64,000 nt of DNA. It comes from Anaerococcus sp. Marseille-Q5996. Its GTDB lineage: Bacteria; Bacillota; Clostridia; Tissierellales; Peptoniphilaceae. The notes under the pieces were generated by a model that had not been told where the DNA came from, ran no database searches, and worked only from the letters and a program-made list of their open reading frames with translations. Where the stretch lies: positions 62,001-126,000 of the forward strand of contig NZ_CAMPPE010000002.1 in assembly GCF_946893725.1 (NCBI RefSeq). The letters are read 5' to 3'. This document shows, piece after piece, positions 42,437 through 52,800 of the stretch (within the stretch, counting starts at the first letter, position 1; each line of letters begins with the position of its first letter). A program made the position numbers and the translations under genes.

Positions 42437-44212
42437 ATGAATATTGATCAAAGATTAGAAAATTTAAGAAAATTGATGGCGGATAGAAAAATAGACGCAT
42501 ACATAATTCCAACATCTGACCCACACCAGTCAGAATATTTGCCTGATTATTATAAGGAAAGACAATTTATTTCTGGTTTTACAGGTTCAGCTGGAACAGC
42601 AGTCATTACACCAAATGAGGCAAAAGTATGGACAGATTCCAGATATTTTCTACAAGCAGCTAAGGAACTTTCTTCATCCGAATTTGAACTTATGAAAATG
42701 GGAGATGAAGATTATCCGACAGTTGAAGAATATCTAGATGAAAATGTCAATGAATTTGGAAAAATTGCCTTTAACGGCAATCTATTTTCAGTAAAAGAAT
42801 ACAAAAAACTCAGTGAATCAATGGGATCTCGTACCCTTGTTTCAGATATTGACTATATTTCAAATCTATGGAAAGACCGCCCAGAATTAAGAAAAGATAA
42901 AGTATGGGTCCTTGGTGAAGAATACACAGGTGAAAGTGCCGAATCAAAATTAAACCGTGTTCGTGAACATATGGATAAAAATGGATACGATTATTATTTT
43001 ATCGGTGCAGTTGAGGATATTTGCTGGTTGTTAAATATTCGTGGTAACGATATTGATTACAATCCAGTTGTACTTTCTTACATGCTAATTTCAAAAGATA
43101 GGGCATATCTATGCATTGATCAAGATAAGCTTGATGGGGAAGTTAAAGAATACTTAGACAACAACAAAATAAAACTTCATTCTTATGATTATATTTTTAC
43201 ACTTTTAAAAGATATACCAGGTAAAAATCGTATATTCCTCGATCCAGCACGCACAAATGTAGCGATCTATGATGCCATAAATTCAAATGTAAAAGTTTCA
43301 ACAGGTACTAATATTACTACAAATATGAAGGCAATTAAAAGTGAAAAAGAAATTGAAAATACAAAACAAGCTTACATTATTGATGGTGTAACTTTAGTAA
43401 AATTCTTTAATTGGCTAGAAGTAGGAGCTACAACTGGAACTTTAAACGAATATGTAGCTAGCAAAAAACTTCATGAACTTAGAGCAGAAAACGAAAGCTT
43501 TGTAGAAGAATCATTTGAATCTATTATTGGATTTAAGGATAATGCTGCAATTGTCCACTACGCACCAGCAAATGTTGGTTCAAAGACTATTACTACCGAA
43601 GGAATGATTTTAATAGATTCAGGTGCCCACTACAAAGAAGGAACCACAGATATTACTAGAACTATAGCCCTTGGAAATACTAGCCAAGCAGAAAAAGATG
43701 ACTACACCCTAGTATTAAAATCTCATATTGCCCTATTCTTAGCTAAATTTAAAGAAAAAACAACAGGTGCAAGATTAGATGCAATTGCTAAATATCCATT
43801 GTGGCAAGCTGGCAAAGACTTTTTCCACGGGACAGGACACGGAGTTGGATATTTATTAACAGTCCATGAAGGACCACAAAGATTAGGTATGGGGCCTGGA
43901 TCAGAAATAGAATTTAAAGATCATATGTTCACATCAGTCGAACCAGGTTTATATATTACCGACAGCCACGGAATAAGAATTGAAAACCAAGCTGTAGTCC
44001 AAAAAGCATTAGAAAATGAATTTGGAAAATTCTTAGAGTTTGAAAATCTAACATTTGTTCCAATTGACACTAGACCAATAAACGTTGATATGCTGACAAA
44101 TGATGAGATTAATTGGATAAATGATTACAATAAAAAATGCCAAGAAGTTTTAGCACCACACCTAGAAGGTGCAGATTTAGAGTATTTGAAAGAGAGTTGT
44201 AGGCAAATTTGA
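42437..44212 (+). CDS. pepP: Xaa-Pro aminopeptidase (M24B)
   Basis: A 591-residue three-domain aminopeptidase P that cleaves N-terminal residues before proline. Two creatinase-like N-terminal domains (ASDSRY-equivalent VWTDSRYFLQAAKE) precede the M24 domain. Metal ligands: IDSGAHYKEGTTDITRT (two Asp), HGTGHGVGYLLTVHEGPQ (His), SVEPGLYI (Glu), RIENQAVV (Glu). The long three-domain form resembles eukaryote-type APP1 and some Bacillota. First of an operon with uvrC and hprK; the stop overlaps the uvrC start. Confidence 0.92.
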   Translation: MNIDQRLENLRKLMADRKIDAYIIPTSDPHQSEYLPDYYKERQFISGFTGSAGTAVITPNEAKVWTDSRYFLQAAKELSSSEFELMKMGDEDYPTVEEYLDENVNEFGKIAFNGNLFSVKEYKKLSESMGSRTLVSDIDYISNLWKDRPELRKDKVWVLGEEYTGESAESKLNRVREHMDKNGYDYYFIGAVEDICWLLNIRGNDIDYNPVVLSYMLISKDRAYLCIDQDKLDGEVKEYLDNNKIKLHSYDYIFTLLKDIPGKNRIFLDPARTNVAIYDAINSNVKVSTGTNITTNMKAIKSEKEIENTKQAYIIDGVTLVKFFNWLEVGATTGTLNEYVASKKLHELRAENESFVEESFESIIGFKDNAAIVHYAPANVGSKTITTEGMILIDSGAHYKEGTTDITRTIALGNTSQAEKDDYTLVLKSHIALFLAKFKEKTTGARLDAIAKYPLWQAGKDFFHGTGHGVGYLLTVHEGPQRLGMGPGSEIEFKDHMFTSVEPGLYITDSHGIRIENQAVVQKALENEFGKFLEFENLTFVPIDTRPINVDMLTNDEINWINDYNKKCQEVLAPHLEGADLEYLKESCRQI

Positions 44213-46059
44213 GCAAAGAAGAACTAAGGGCGAAACTCAAAGAACTACCTGATTTACCAGGGGTTTATATAATGAGAAATGCCGATGATGAAATAATCTA
44301 TGTCGGTAAGGCAATTTCTCTTAGAAAAAGAGTCCGCCAATATTTTGACAACAATAAGAATAAGGGAGCCAAAGTTTTGGCCATGGTCTCCCATATCGAC
44401 CACTTTGAATATATTATCGTGGAAAATGAAGTAGAGGCCTTGGTTTTAGAATCAAATCTAATTAAGAAAAACAGGCCAAAATATAATATCGTCCTAAGAG
44501 ATGATAAACAATACCCTTATATAAAAATTACAAATGAGAAATTCCCTAGGATACAAAAAGTAAGGCAAATTTATAATGATAAAGCAAATTATTATGGACC
44601 CTATCCAGATGCCTATGCAGTAAATGATGCCATAGATTTATTCCACATGTATTATCCCTTTAGAACTTGCAATTTAGATTTTGAAAAGGGGCAAACTTTA
44701 GATAGGCCATGCCTAAATTATTTTATTAAAAAGTGTAATGGCCCATGTATCCATGATGAGGATGAATCTCGTTACATGGAGCATTTAAACGATGTAAAAC
44801 TTTTTTTGGAAAATAGGTCTGATAAAATCCCTGACTGGGTTTTAGAAAAAATGAATGAATCAAGTGATAAACTAAATTTTGAAATGGCTATGAAATACAG
44901 GGATTTTTATAGGGCCTTATCGACCATTTCAGAAAGACAAAAAGTAACCGAAGCTAGCGGCGAAGATATGGATATAATTGCTATGAGTAAGGGAACTACA
45001 GCAATTGTCATGCAAGTTTTTCTAATGAGAAAGGGAAAAATTGTAGAAAGGGAGCATTTTATAATAAAAAATGACTATGCCGAAAGTGATAAGGACATAA
45101 TGGGATCTTTTATCAAGCAATTTTACCTAGACATTATGTATATACCAAAAGAAATTTTATTAGAAACTGAACCTGATGATTTAGGTACAATCAATGAATT
45201 CTTAAATCAAAAACGTGGAAGTAAGGTTGTAATCCACAAGCCAAAACTAGGTAAAAAAAGAGATTTGGTAAATATGGCTCTTACAAATGCCAATGATATG
45301 CGTATCAAATACGAAAAACAAGCAGAAAAAAAAGACCGCAAAAAATCTGCTGGCATTAATCAGCTTAAAGAAATTTTAGAAATGACTGAGATAAAACGTA
45401 TAGAATGCTACGATATTTCAAATACATCTGGGGTTCAATCTGTTGGATCAATGGTTGTTTTTGAAGATGGTCATCCAAATCCAAAAGAATATCGTAAATT
45501 TAAGATAAAAACTATTGAAGGACCAAATGACTATGGCTCTTTAAAAGAAGTTTTAACTCGTAGATTTAAAAATGGCATTAAAGAAATGGAAAATGGTAAT
45601 ACCACAACAGGTTTTGGAAATATGCCAGATTTAATATTAATGGATGGGGGCAAGGGACAGGTTTCATCTGCTCTTGAAATTCTTGAAGAATTTAAATTAG
45701 ATATAGAAATTGCTGGCCTTGTAAAAGATGATAAGCACACCACCCGTGCTATTGTCTACCAAGGAAAAGAAATATTTATTAACCGCAGGGATCCAGTTTA
45801 TAAATTAATTTATGAAATCCAAGAAGAAGCCCATAGGTTTGCCATAAACTACCATAGAAAATTAATGCAAAACACTATGAAAACTTCAGAACTAGATAAT
45901 ATCAAGGGTGTAGGAGTAAAAACCAGAACAAATTTATACAAGCATTTTAAAAGCATTTCAAATATTAAAAAAGCAAGTGTAGAAGAATTAATGGAAGTAC
46001 CCCTAGTTGGAAAGGCCCAAGCCTTAGAAATTTATAAGTATTTTAGGCTAAAAGGCTAA
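44209..46059 (+). CDS. uvrC: UvrABC excinuclease subunit C
   Basis: A 616-residue nucleotide-excision-repair nuclease. N-terminal GIY-YIG domain LPGVYIMRNADDEIIYVGKA...; a Cys pair region CNLDFEKG/CLNYFIKKCNGPC (iron-sulfur-type Cys); UVR domain around KLNFEMAMKYRDF; C-terminal RNase H-like domain (ECYDISNTSG, LILMDGGKGQV) and helix-hairpin-helix (NIKGVGVKTRTNLYKHF). Start is TTG 44209, overlapping the pepP stop by four bases (TTGA). Confidence 0.95.
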   Translation: MSKEELRAKLKELPDLPGVYIMRNADDEIIYVGKAISLRKRVRQYFDNNKNKGAKVLAMVSHIDHFEYIIVENEVEALVLESNLIKKNRPKYNIVLRDDKQYPYIKITNEKFPRIQKVRQIYNDKANYYGPYPDAYAVNDAIDLFHMYYPFRTCNLDFEKGQTLDRPCLNYFIKKCNGPCIHDEDESRYMEHLNDVKLFLENRSDKIPDWVLEKMNESSDKLNFEMAMKYRDFYRALSTISERQKVTEASGEDMDIIAMSKGTTAIVMQVFLMRKGKIVEREHFIIKNDYAESDKDIMGSFIKQFYLDIMYIPKEILLETEPDDLGTINEFLNQKRGSKVVIHKPKLGKKRDLVNMALTNANDMRIKYEKQAEKKDRKKSAGINQLKEILEMTEIKRIECYDISNTSGVQSVGSMVVFEDGHPNPKEYRKFKIKTIEGPNDYGSLKEVLTRRFKNGIKEMENGNTTTGFGNMPDLILMDGGKGQVSSALEILEEFKLDIEIAGLVKDDKHTTRAIVYQGKEIFINRRDPVYKLIYEIQEEAHRFAINYHRKLMQNTMKTSELDNIKGVGVKTRTNLYKHFKSISNIKKASVEELMEVPLVGKAQALEIYKYFRLKG

Positions 46060-46071
46060 AAGGAGTAGATA

Positions 46072-47103
46072 ATGGACGAAAACAGAGAAATAATGGATGA
46101 TGCAGGAACTGAGTCGGTAGTTGAAAGGGAGATTATATCTAAAGAGCTTAAGTTAGGTCAGGAAAAAAATACTATAAAGCTTAAAACAGTTGTAGAAAGA
46201 TTAGGTCTAGAAATTGTCCACCAGTCTTCTGATTACCATGAAATAAATCTTTTAAGTGCTGATGTCAATAGACCTGGTTTGCAATTGGCAGGATACCTGG
46301 AAGATTTTCCCTACAAAAGGCTACAAGTTATAGGATCAGTAGAATACACTTATCTGACTGGACTTGATAGCAAGCTCCAATATGAACGATTTAGGGGTAT
46401 ACTTTCATACAGTATCCCTGCTGTAATTTTTTCTTATAATGTAGATATTAACCAAGATATTTTGGATTTGGCCGACTATTATGATAAAACCGTCCTAAGG
46501 TCACCAGCAAAGACAACCAAATTAATTTCTGATATTTCAGATGAGCTAGAATACCAACTAGCACCAAGAAGTAACGTTCATGGTGAACTTTTGGAAGTTT
46601 TTGGTATAGGTGTTTTGATTATGGGCAAATCATCAGTAGGAAAAAGTGAAACTGCCCTAGATTTAGTCAATCGTGGTCATAGGCTTGTTGCTGATGACAT
46701 GGTTGATATTATGGCTATTGATAATAAAGTTATCGGCGAATCTCCAGATAATATAAGACATTATATGGAAATTAGGGGACTTGGAATTGTAAATGTAAGA
46801 AGACTTTACGGAACTGGTTCAGTAAAAGAATCTTCTCAAGTAGATCTAGTTATTGAGCTAGAACAATGGAAAGAAGATTATGAATATGATAGGTTGGGTC
46901 TAGATGATCACTATATCGAATTGCTAGATGTAAAACTTCCTCATATAGTAGTGCCAGTCAGGGCAGGACGAAATCTTGCGATGATTGTAGAAGTAGCGGC
47001 TATGAACCAAAGGGAGAAAAATTTTGGCTATAATGCAGCCCGTGTAATGACTAATAAAATATTTCATAAAGAATTAGTTAATGAAAACGATGACTTTGAA
47101 TAA
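46072..47103 (+). CDS. hprK: HPr kinase/phosphorylase
   Basis: A 343-residue bifunctional enzyme phosphorylating HPr at Ser46 in carbon catabolite control. P-loop GKSSVGKSETAL, LVADDMVDI, and the HprK signature EIRGLGIVNVRRLYG. It has about 35 extra acidic N-terminal residues before the usual TVVERLGLEIVHQ, which could be genuine or a too-early start. Last in the pepP-uvrC-hprK run. Confidence 0.94.
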   Translation: MDENREIMDDAGTESVVEREIISKELKLGQEKNTIKLKTVVERLGLEIVHQSSDYHEINLLSADVNRPGLQLAGYLEDFPYKRLQVIGSVEYTYLTGLDSKLQYERFRGILSYSIPAVIFSYNVDINQDILDLADYYDKTVLRSPAKTTKLISDISDELEYQLAPRSNVHGELLEVFGIGVLIMGKSSVGKSETALDLVNRGHRLVADDMVDIMAIDNKVIGESPDNIRHYMEIRGLGIVNVRRLYGTGSVKESSQVDLVIELEQWKEDYEYDRLGLDDHYIELLDVKLPHIVVPVRAGRNLAMIVEVAAMNQREKNFGYNAARVMTNKIFHKELVNENDDFE

Positions 47104-47187
47104 GTTTATCGTTTTTATTTTGTTTGCAGAAATATTGGTGAAAATTTTAAGAATATTTACAATTTTGATATTATTTGCTAATGGCTC

Positions 47188-47216
47188 TTGACATTCGTAA
47201 ACATCTTAACTATACT
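47188..47216 (+). promoter_or_regulatory. Promoter of the pyruvate:ferredoxin oxidoreductase gene
   Basis: TTGACA (47188-47193), 17-base spacer, TATACT (47211-47216); near-consensus, suited to a highly expressed gene. Confidence 0.8.
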
Positions 47217-47265
47217 TAAATTAGTGTTAACGATAATTGCTTATTAATTATTTTAGGAGGTCTAA

Positions 47266-50200
47266 ATGACAATTACTAGAGCGATGAAGACTATGGACGG
47301 TAATACCGCTGCAGCTCACGTATCATACGCATTTACAGACGTTGCAACCATTTACCCAATCACACCATCTTCACCAATGCCAGAATCTATTGATGTATGG
47401 TCATCAAATGGACGTAAAAATGTTTTCGATAGAGAAGTTATGGTTAAAGAAATGCAATCTGAAGCTGGTGCAGCAGGAGCATTTCACGGAGCTTTAGCAG
47501 CAGGAGCACTTACTACTACATATACAGCAAGCCAAGGTTTATTATTAATGATACCTAATATGTATAAAGTTGCTGGAGAAAGATTACCAGGTGTATTCCA
47601 TGTTGCAGCTAGAACAGTAGCTACTCACGCACTATCTATCTACGGAGACCACTCAGACATTTACGCAGCAAGACAAACAGGTTGTGCTATGCTTTGTTCA
47701 AACTCTGTTCAAGAAGTTATGGACTTATCTCCAGTAGCTCACTTATCTGCTATTAAAGGAAGAGTTCCATTTGTTAACTTCTTTGACGGATTTAGAACAA
47801 GCCACGAAATCCAAAAAATTAATGTTTGGGATTACGAAACACTAAAAGATTTAGTGGATTTCGATGCAGTTGATGCATTTAAAAATAACTCACTTAACCC
47901 AGAAAGACCAAAACACATGGGTACAGCTGAGAAAAATATCTTCTTCCAAAGAACAGTATCTAGAAATCAAGCATACACAAATATTGTTGGTGTTGTAGAA
48001 GATTACATGAACCAAATCAACGAATTAATTGGTACAAACTACGGACTATTCAACTACTACGGACAAGAAGACGCTGAAGAAATTATCGTAGCTATGGGTT
48101 CTGTAAACCAAACAATTCGTGAAACAATTGATGAACTTTCAAAAGACGGATACAAAGTTGGTTTAGTAGAAGTTCACCTATACAGACCATTCTCAAAAGA
48201 ACACTTACTAAAAGCTATTCCAAACTCAGTTAAGAAAATTGCTGTTCTTGATAGAACAAAAGAACAAGGTGCTGAAGGACAACCATTATACCTAGATGTT
48301 AAATCAGCATTCTATGGTGTTGAAAATGCTCCAGAAATCTATGGCGGTATCTACGGACTTTCAAGCAAAGATACTGTTCCTGGAGATATCAAAGCAGTTT
48401 ATGAAAACCTTAAAAAAGATGAACCAAAAGATAACTTCACACTTTCAATCACAGATGATGTTACAAACACATCTTTAGAAAGAGAAGACTTCAAAGTTCG
48501 TCACGAAGGTACTACAAGATGTAAATTCTGGGGATTCGGATCTGATGGTACTGTTGGTGCTAACAAACAAGCTATCAAAATCATTGGTGATAACACAGAC
48601 ATGTATGCACAAGGATATTTCGACTACGATTCTAAAAAATCTGGTGGACTTACAATGTCTCACTTAAGATTTGGTAAAGAACCAATCAAATCAACTTACC
48701 TATTAGACGAAGCTGACTTTATGTCACTTTCAAAACAAGCATACCTACACCAATATGATGTACTAAAAGGACTTAAAGATGGTGGTACATTCCTTCTTAA
48801 CACAACATGGAAAGAAGAAGACTTAGACCAACACCTTCCAGCGAAAGTAAAAAGATATTTAGCTGAACACAATATCAACTTCTATATTATCGATGCAAGC
48901 CACATCGCTCAAGATATTGGACTAGGTTCAAGAACAAACATGATTATGCAAGCTGCATTCTTTAACTTATCTCAAGTACTTCCAATTGATGAAGCTGTTG
49001 GATACTTAAAAGATTCTATAGTTAAAGCTTACGGTCACAAAGGTGATGACATTGTAAACATGAACTATGCAGCAGTAGATGCAGGTTTAGAAGCAGCTAA
49101 AAAAGTTGAAGTTCCAGAACAATGGGCAAACGCTCAAGATGATGAAAAAGCTGAACAAAAAGATATGCCAGAATTCGTTAAAAACATTCTAAAACCAATG
49201 ATCGAACAAAAAGAAGATGATATTCCAGTATCTGCTTTCGTTGATCTTGACTTAGAAAATGGAGAATTCCCATCAGGAACAACAGCAATCGAAAAACGTG
49301 GTATTGCTCTAAATGTACCAGAATGGCAAATGGAAAATTGTATCCAATGTAACCAATGTTCTTTCGTATGTCCTCACGCTGTAATTAGACCATTCCTAGT
49401 AACAGAAGAAGAAAAGGCTAATGCACCTGAAGGCTTTGAGACTAAACAAGCTATCGGTAAAGGAATGGAACAATATGAATTCAGAATTCAAGTTTCTCCA
49501 CTAGACTGTACAGGTTGTGGAAACTGTGCTGATATTTGTCCAGCTCCAGAAAAAGCTCTTCTAATGAAACCATTCGAAGAACAAGTTGAAAATCAAAAAG
49601 AAAACTGGGAATACGCTCACGAAGAAGTTGGTTACAAAGAAGATGTTATGGATGACCAAACACTTAAAGGAAGCCAATTTAAACAACCATTACTTCAATT
49701 CTCAGGAGCTTGTGCAGGTTGTGGTGAAACTCCATATGCAAAACTTGTTACACAAATGTTCGGTGACAGAATGTACGTTGCAAATGCTACAGGTTGTTCA
49801 TCAATCTGGGGAGCAAGTGCACCAGCTATGTCATACACAATCAACCAAGAATCAGGCAAAGGTCCAGCTTGGGGTAACTCATTATTCGAAGATGCTGCTG
49901 AATACGGATACGGTATCAAATTAGCTGCAGAATCAAATAAATTACTTCTAGAAACAAGAATGAACTCATTCTTAGAATTAAACATTGATACACCATTAAA
50001 TGAAGCATTCAAAATGTGGTTAGAAGGTAAAGAAGATGTAAACGCATCAAAAGAAGCAACAGCTAAAATTCTTACACTAGAAAATGAAACAGTTGACAGT
50101 GAAGAAGGAAAAGCAATTCTTAAAGATATCTATAACCTAAAAGATTATATGATCAAAAAATCATTATGGATCTTCGGTGGTGACGGATGGAGCTATGATA

Positions 50201-50805
50201 TTGGATTTGGTGGTGTTGACCACGTATTAGCAAGTGGAGAAAATGTAAACATCCTTGTATTCGATACAGAAGTTTACTCAAATACAGGTGGACAATCATC
50301 TAAAGCTACACCATTATCTGCAGTAGCACAATTCGCTGCATCAGGTAAAAAAGTACGTAAAAAAGACCTTGGTTTAATGATGACTTCATACGGATACATC
50401 TACGTAGCACAAGTTGCTATGGGTGCTAACCAAAACCAAGTAGTAAAAGCTATCAAAGAAGCTGAAAGCTACGATGGACCATCATTAATCATCGCTTACG
50501 CACCATGTATCAACCACGGAATTAGAGTTGGTATGGGTAAATCACAATTTAGAGAAAAACAAGCTGTTCAAGCTGGTTACTGGCACTTATGGAGATTTGA
50601 CCCAAGACTTGCAGAAGAGGGCAAAAATCCATTCCAATTAGACTCTAAAGAACCAAGCGAATCATTCCAAGAATTCCTTCAAGGGGAAGTAAGATACTCA
50701 TCACTTAAGAGATCATTCCCTGAAACAGCAGATGAATTATATGCTGAAGCAGAAAAAGCTGCTAACGACAGATACGAAACATATAAGAGACTTGCTGGTA
50801 AATAA
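47266..50805 (+). CDS. nifJ: Pyruvate:ferredoxin (flavodoxin) oxidoreductase
   Basis: A 1179-residue single-chain PFOR converting pyruvate and CoA to acetyl-CoA, CO2 and reduced ferredoxin, the core of clostridial-type fermentation. Domains in order: pyrimidine-binding TPP domain (YPITPSSPMPE), transketolase C-like domain, gamma domain, 2x4Fe-4S ferredoxin domain (CIQCNQCSFVCP; CTGCGNCADICP), and the pyrophosphate TPP domain with proximal cluster Cys (CAGCGETPY) and GGDGWSYDIGFGG. Codon use is visibly optimised, as for an abundant protein. Monocistronic, AGGAGG before ATG 47266, own promoter and terminator. Confidence 0.97.
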   Translation: MTITRAMKTMDGNTAAAHVSYAFTDVATIYPITPSSPMPESIDVWSSNGRKNVFDREVMVKEMQSEAGAAGAFHGALAAGALTTTYTASQGLLLMIPNMYKVAGERLPGVFHVAARTVATHALSIYGDHSDIYAARQTGCAMLCSNSVQEVMDLSPVAHLSAIKGRVPFVNFFDGFRTSHEIQKINVWDYETLKDLVDFDAVDAFKNNSLNPERPKHMGTAEKNIFFQRTVSRNQAYTNIVGVVEDYMNQINELIGTNYGLFNYYGQEDAEEIIVAMGSVNQTIRETIDELSKDGYKVGLVEVHLYRPFSKEHLLKAIPNSVKKIAVLDRTKEQGAEGQPLYLDVKSAFYGVENAPEIYGGIYGLSSKDTVPGDIKAVYENLKKDEPKDNFTLSITDDVTNTSLEREDFKVRHEGTTRCKFWGFGSDGTVGANKQAIKIIGDNTDMYAQGYFDYDSKKSGGLTMSHLRFGKEPIKSTYLLDEADFMSLSKQAYLHQYDVLKGLKDGGTFLLNTTWKEEDLDQHLPAKVKRYLAEHNINFYIIDASHIAQDIGLGSRTNMIMQAAFFNLSQVLPIDEAVGYLKDSIVKAYGHKGDDIVNMNYAAVDAGLEAAKKVEVPEQWANAQDDEKAEQKDMPEFVKNILKPMIEQKEDDIPVSAFVDLDLENGEFPSGTTAIEKRGIALNVPEWQMENCIQCNQCSFVCPHAVIRPFLVTEEEKANAPEGFETKQAIGKGMEQYEFRIQVSPLDCTGCGNCADICPAPEKALLMKPFEEQVENQKENWEYAHEEVGYKEDVMDDQTLKGSQFKQPLLQFSGACAGCGETPYAKLVTQMFGDRMYVANATGCSSIWGASAPAMSYTINQESGKGPAWGNSLFEDAAEYGYGIKLAAESNKLLLETRMNSFLELNIDTPLNEAFKMWLEGKEDVNASKEATAKILTLENETVDSEEGKAILKDIYNLKDYMIKKSLWIFGGDGWSYDIGFGGVDHVLASGENVNILVFDTEVYSNTGGQSSKATPLSAVAQFAASGKKVRKKDLGLMMTSYGYIYVAQVAMGANQNQVVKAIKEAESYDGPSLIIAYAPCINHGIRVGMGKSQFREKQAVQAGYWHLWRFDPRLAEEGKNPFQLDSKEPSESFQEFLQGEVRYSSLKRSFPETADELYAEAEKAANDRYETYKRLAGK

Positions 50806-50823
50806 GGTTAAAAATTAATTACC

Positions 50824-50858
50824 AAAAAATGCCATATGTAAATATGGCATTTTTTTTT
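50824..50858 (+). terminator. Strong rho-independent terminator
   Basis: Fourteen-pair stem AAAAAATGCCATAT / ATATGGCATTTTTT, loop GTAA, long T-run, just after the PFOR stop. Confidence 0.93.
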
Positions 50859-50891
50859 AAGGTAATAAATAAATTTTTTAACAAAATAGTA

Positions 50892-52364
50892 ATGAAAACT
50901 AAAATGAATAGAGTAATATTGTTTACAAAAGCACCTAATCTAAATAATAGCAAAACAAGGCTAAAAAATTTTCTATCTAAAAAAGAACGATTAGAATTGA
51001 TGAGAAAGCTCATTGGTCAAAATTATAATTTAATAGAAAATGAAAATCAATATCCAATTATATATTATGATGGAGAAAAATCTGATTTGGATTTTATAGA
51101 TGGAAAAAAAATTCAACAATCAGGTAATGATTTGGGCGAAAAAATGCGAAATGCGATTTTTGATCAACTAAATTCATATAATAAAGTTGTATTAATTGGA
51201 TCAGATTTGGAAAACTTAAGTAAAGACCATGTTAATAACGCTTTTGTAATATTAGATCAATATGATGTAGTCATAGCGCCAAGCATTGATGGAGGATATG
51301 GACTAATAGCTTTGAAAGAAAAACTGGATATATTTTCAGATATACAATACTCCACTCCCAATGTATTAGATGATACTATCAAGAAAATAGAAAACCTTGG
51401 TAAATCATATTATTTACTTAATCCAATTCGTGATATAGATACCATAAAGGATTTAATAATTGCTGAGTTTGACGATGAAAATATTACAGAGCTTGGTAAT
51501 GGTGAATATAATCTAAATTATAAATATAATGATAAAGTAATTAGGATAAATCTAGCTTCTCAAATAGGACTGGGTGATCAACAATTAGAATATGAATTTC
51601 AAGCACTAAAAACTTTAGAAAAATCTAAAGTCACACCGAAAGTTTATTCTTATTTTAAAAAAGGAGAGTACCTAGCTAAATCTTTTTTCACTATGGAATA
51701 TATAGAGGGTAGGCACTTAAATTATCAAACGGATATGGATATTGCAGCAAAATTATTAAGTTCAGTTCATAATTTAGATGTAAATTTTGATAATTTCTTG
51801 TGGGCAAATAAACCTTTTTATGCTATGTATGAGGAATTTATAAATATGTTTGCCCAATATCAAAACTATGAAAATAAAGATCCTATTGTTGAAGAAAAGA
51901 TTTTAGAATTTTTAGAAATCGCCAAAAAATCTGGTCTAGATGTAAACATTGAAAATCCATGTATTATAAATACTGAGCTAAATAATAGAAATTTTATAAT
52001 TGGAGAAAAATCTGTCATTATTGACTGGGAAAAACCAATTATTGGTGAGTGCGAACAAGATTTAGCACACTTTTTAGTACCTACTACTACAAATTGGAAA
52101 ACTGAAACAATATTGACTGAAGATCAGATGCTGACTTTCTTAAAAATTTATGAAAAATATAGAAAAGTAGATTATGAAAAATTTTATAAGTACTTGATGT
52201 TTAACTCCCTAAGGGGTGTAACCTGGTGCTCTATGGCAAAGGTAGAATATGAACAAGATAGATTTTTATCTAATGATGATACGCTTTTAAAAATTAATAA
52301 GTTTTTAAGTTTAGAGTTTTTAGAAATGTTAGAGAAGTTTTATAGGAAATTTTATGGACAATAA
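50892..52364 (+). CDS. Fusion: CofC-like transferase (rSAM/selenodomain-associated type 1) plus APH/choline-kinase-like domain
   Basis: Residues 1-200 match the DUF2064-type nucleotidyl/glycosyltransferase family found beside ArsS (TIGR04282): RVILFTKAPNLNNSKTRLKNFL, GNDLGEKMRNAIFDQL, VVLIGSDLENLS, IAPSIDGGYGLIAL. Residues 205-490 look like an aminoglycoside-phosphotransferase/choline-kinase fold: KTLEKSKVTPKVYSYFKKG, FTMEYIEGRHL, then NRNFIIGEKSVIIDWEKPIIG with the metal-binding Asp. The usual HxD-N catalytic loop is INTELNNRNF, so the catalytic Asp is absent or shifted. A longer reading to 50829 starts inside the PFOR terminator; ATG 50892 or 50904 are the candidates. Followed by two coupled genes. 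Confidence 0.75.
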   Translation: MKTKMNRVILFTKAPNLNNSKTRLKNFLSKKERLELMRKLIGQNYNLIENENQYPIIYYDGEKSDLDFIDGKKIQQSGNDLGEKMRNAIFDQLNSYNKVVLIGSDLENLSKDHVNNAFVILDQYDVVIAPSIDGGYGLIALKEKLDIFSDIQYSTPNVLDDTIKKIENLGKSYYLLNPIRDIDTIKDLIIAEFDDENITELGNGEYNLNYKYNDKVIRINLASQIGLGDQQLEYEFQALKTLEKSKVTPKVYSYFKKGEYLAKSFFTMEYIEGRHLNYQTDMDIAAKLLSSVHNLDVNFDNFLWANKPFYAMYEEFINMFAQYQNYENKDPIVEEKILEFLEIAKKSGLDVNIENPCIINTELNNRNFIIGEKSVIIDWEKPIIGECEQDLAHFLVPTTTNWKTETILTEDQMLTFLKIYEKYRKVDYEKFYKYLMFNSLRGVTWCSMAKVEYEQDRFLSNDDTLLKINKFLSLEFLEMLEKFYRKFYGQ

Positions 52365-52800
52365 AAAAATAGAGAATTTTATGGAGAAAGGCTACAATTG
52401 CTCTCAAACAGTTTTTGCTTATTTTGCAGACGATTTGGGCTTAGATGAAAAAATAGCAGTAAAAATCTCAACCCCTTTTGAAATGGGTATGTACAAATCT
52501 GACATCTGCGGGGCATTAACTGCATCTTATATGGCCCTTGGTCTTAAATATGGCTCTACTGATCCTTACGAAAAAATTGAACTAGCAAAGATGATTTATA
52601 AACTTGATAAGGAATTTGAAAAAAGAATGGGCCATACAAAGTGTGCTGACTTATTAAAAGTAGATGTTAACACTGATGAAGGCTTTAATTATGCTTTAGA
52701 AAATGATCTATTAGCAAGGGTTTGTGGCAAATGTATAACAACTGCAATTGATATTACAGAAGAAATTATGGATGAGAAAGATGAAAAAAGTAATAATTGA
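52354..52800 (+). CDS. C-GCAxxG-C-C family redox protein
   Basis: A 148-residue helical protein with the spaced cysteines of this family: GYNCSQTV, SDICGALTASYMALG, KCADLL and CGKC near the C-terminus (RVCGKCITT). The family is annotated as redox-active or metal-binding and is frequent in anaerobes; the role is not established. Its start overlaps the previous stop and its end overlaps the next gene, so all three are one operon. Confidence 0.85.
   Translation: MDNKKIENFMEKGYNCSQTVFAYFADDLGLDEKIAVKISTPFEMGMYKSDICGALTASYMALGLKYGSTDPYEKIELAKMIYKLDKEFEKRMGHTKCADLLKVDVNTDEGFNYALENDLLARVCGKCITTAIDITEEIMDEKDEKSNN

Noticed and set aside
50829-50891. Upstream start for the transferase-kinase fusion
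   Set aside because: It lies inside the PFOR terminator stem, has no ribosome site and encodes low-complexity residues unlike the family.
52798-52800. UGA at the end of the C-GCAxxG-C-C gene as selenocysteine
   Set aside because: The family ends near this point, no hairpin with a bulged U follows, and the next gene starts upstream of the UGA in another frame.
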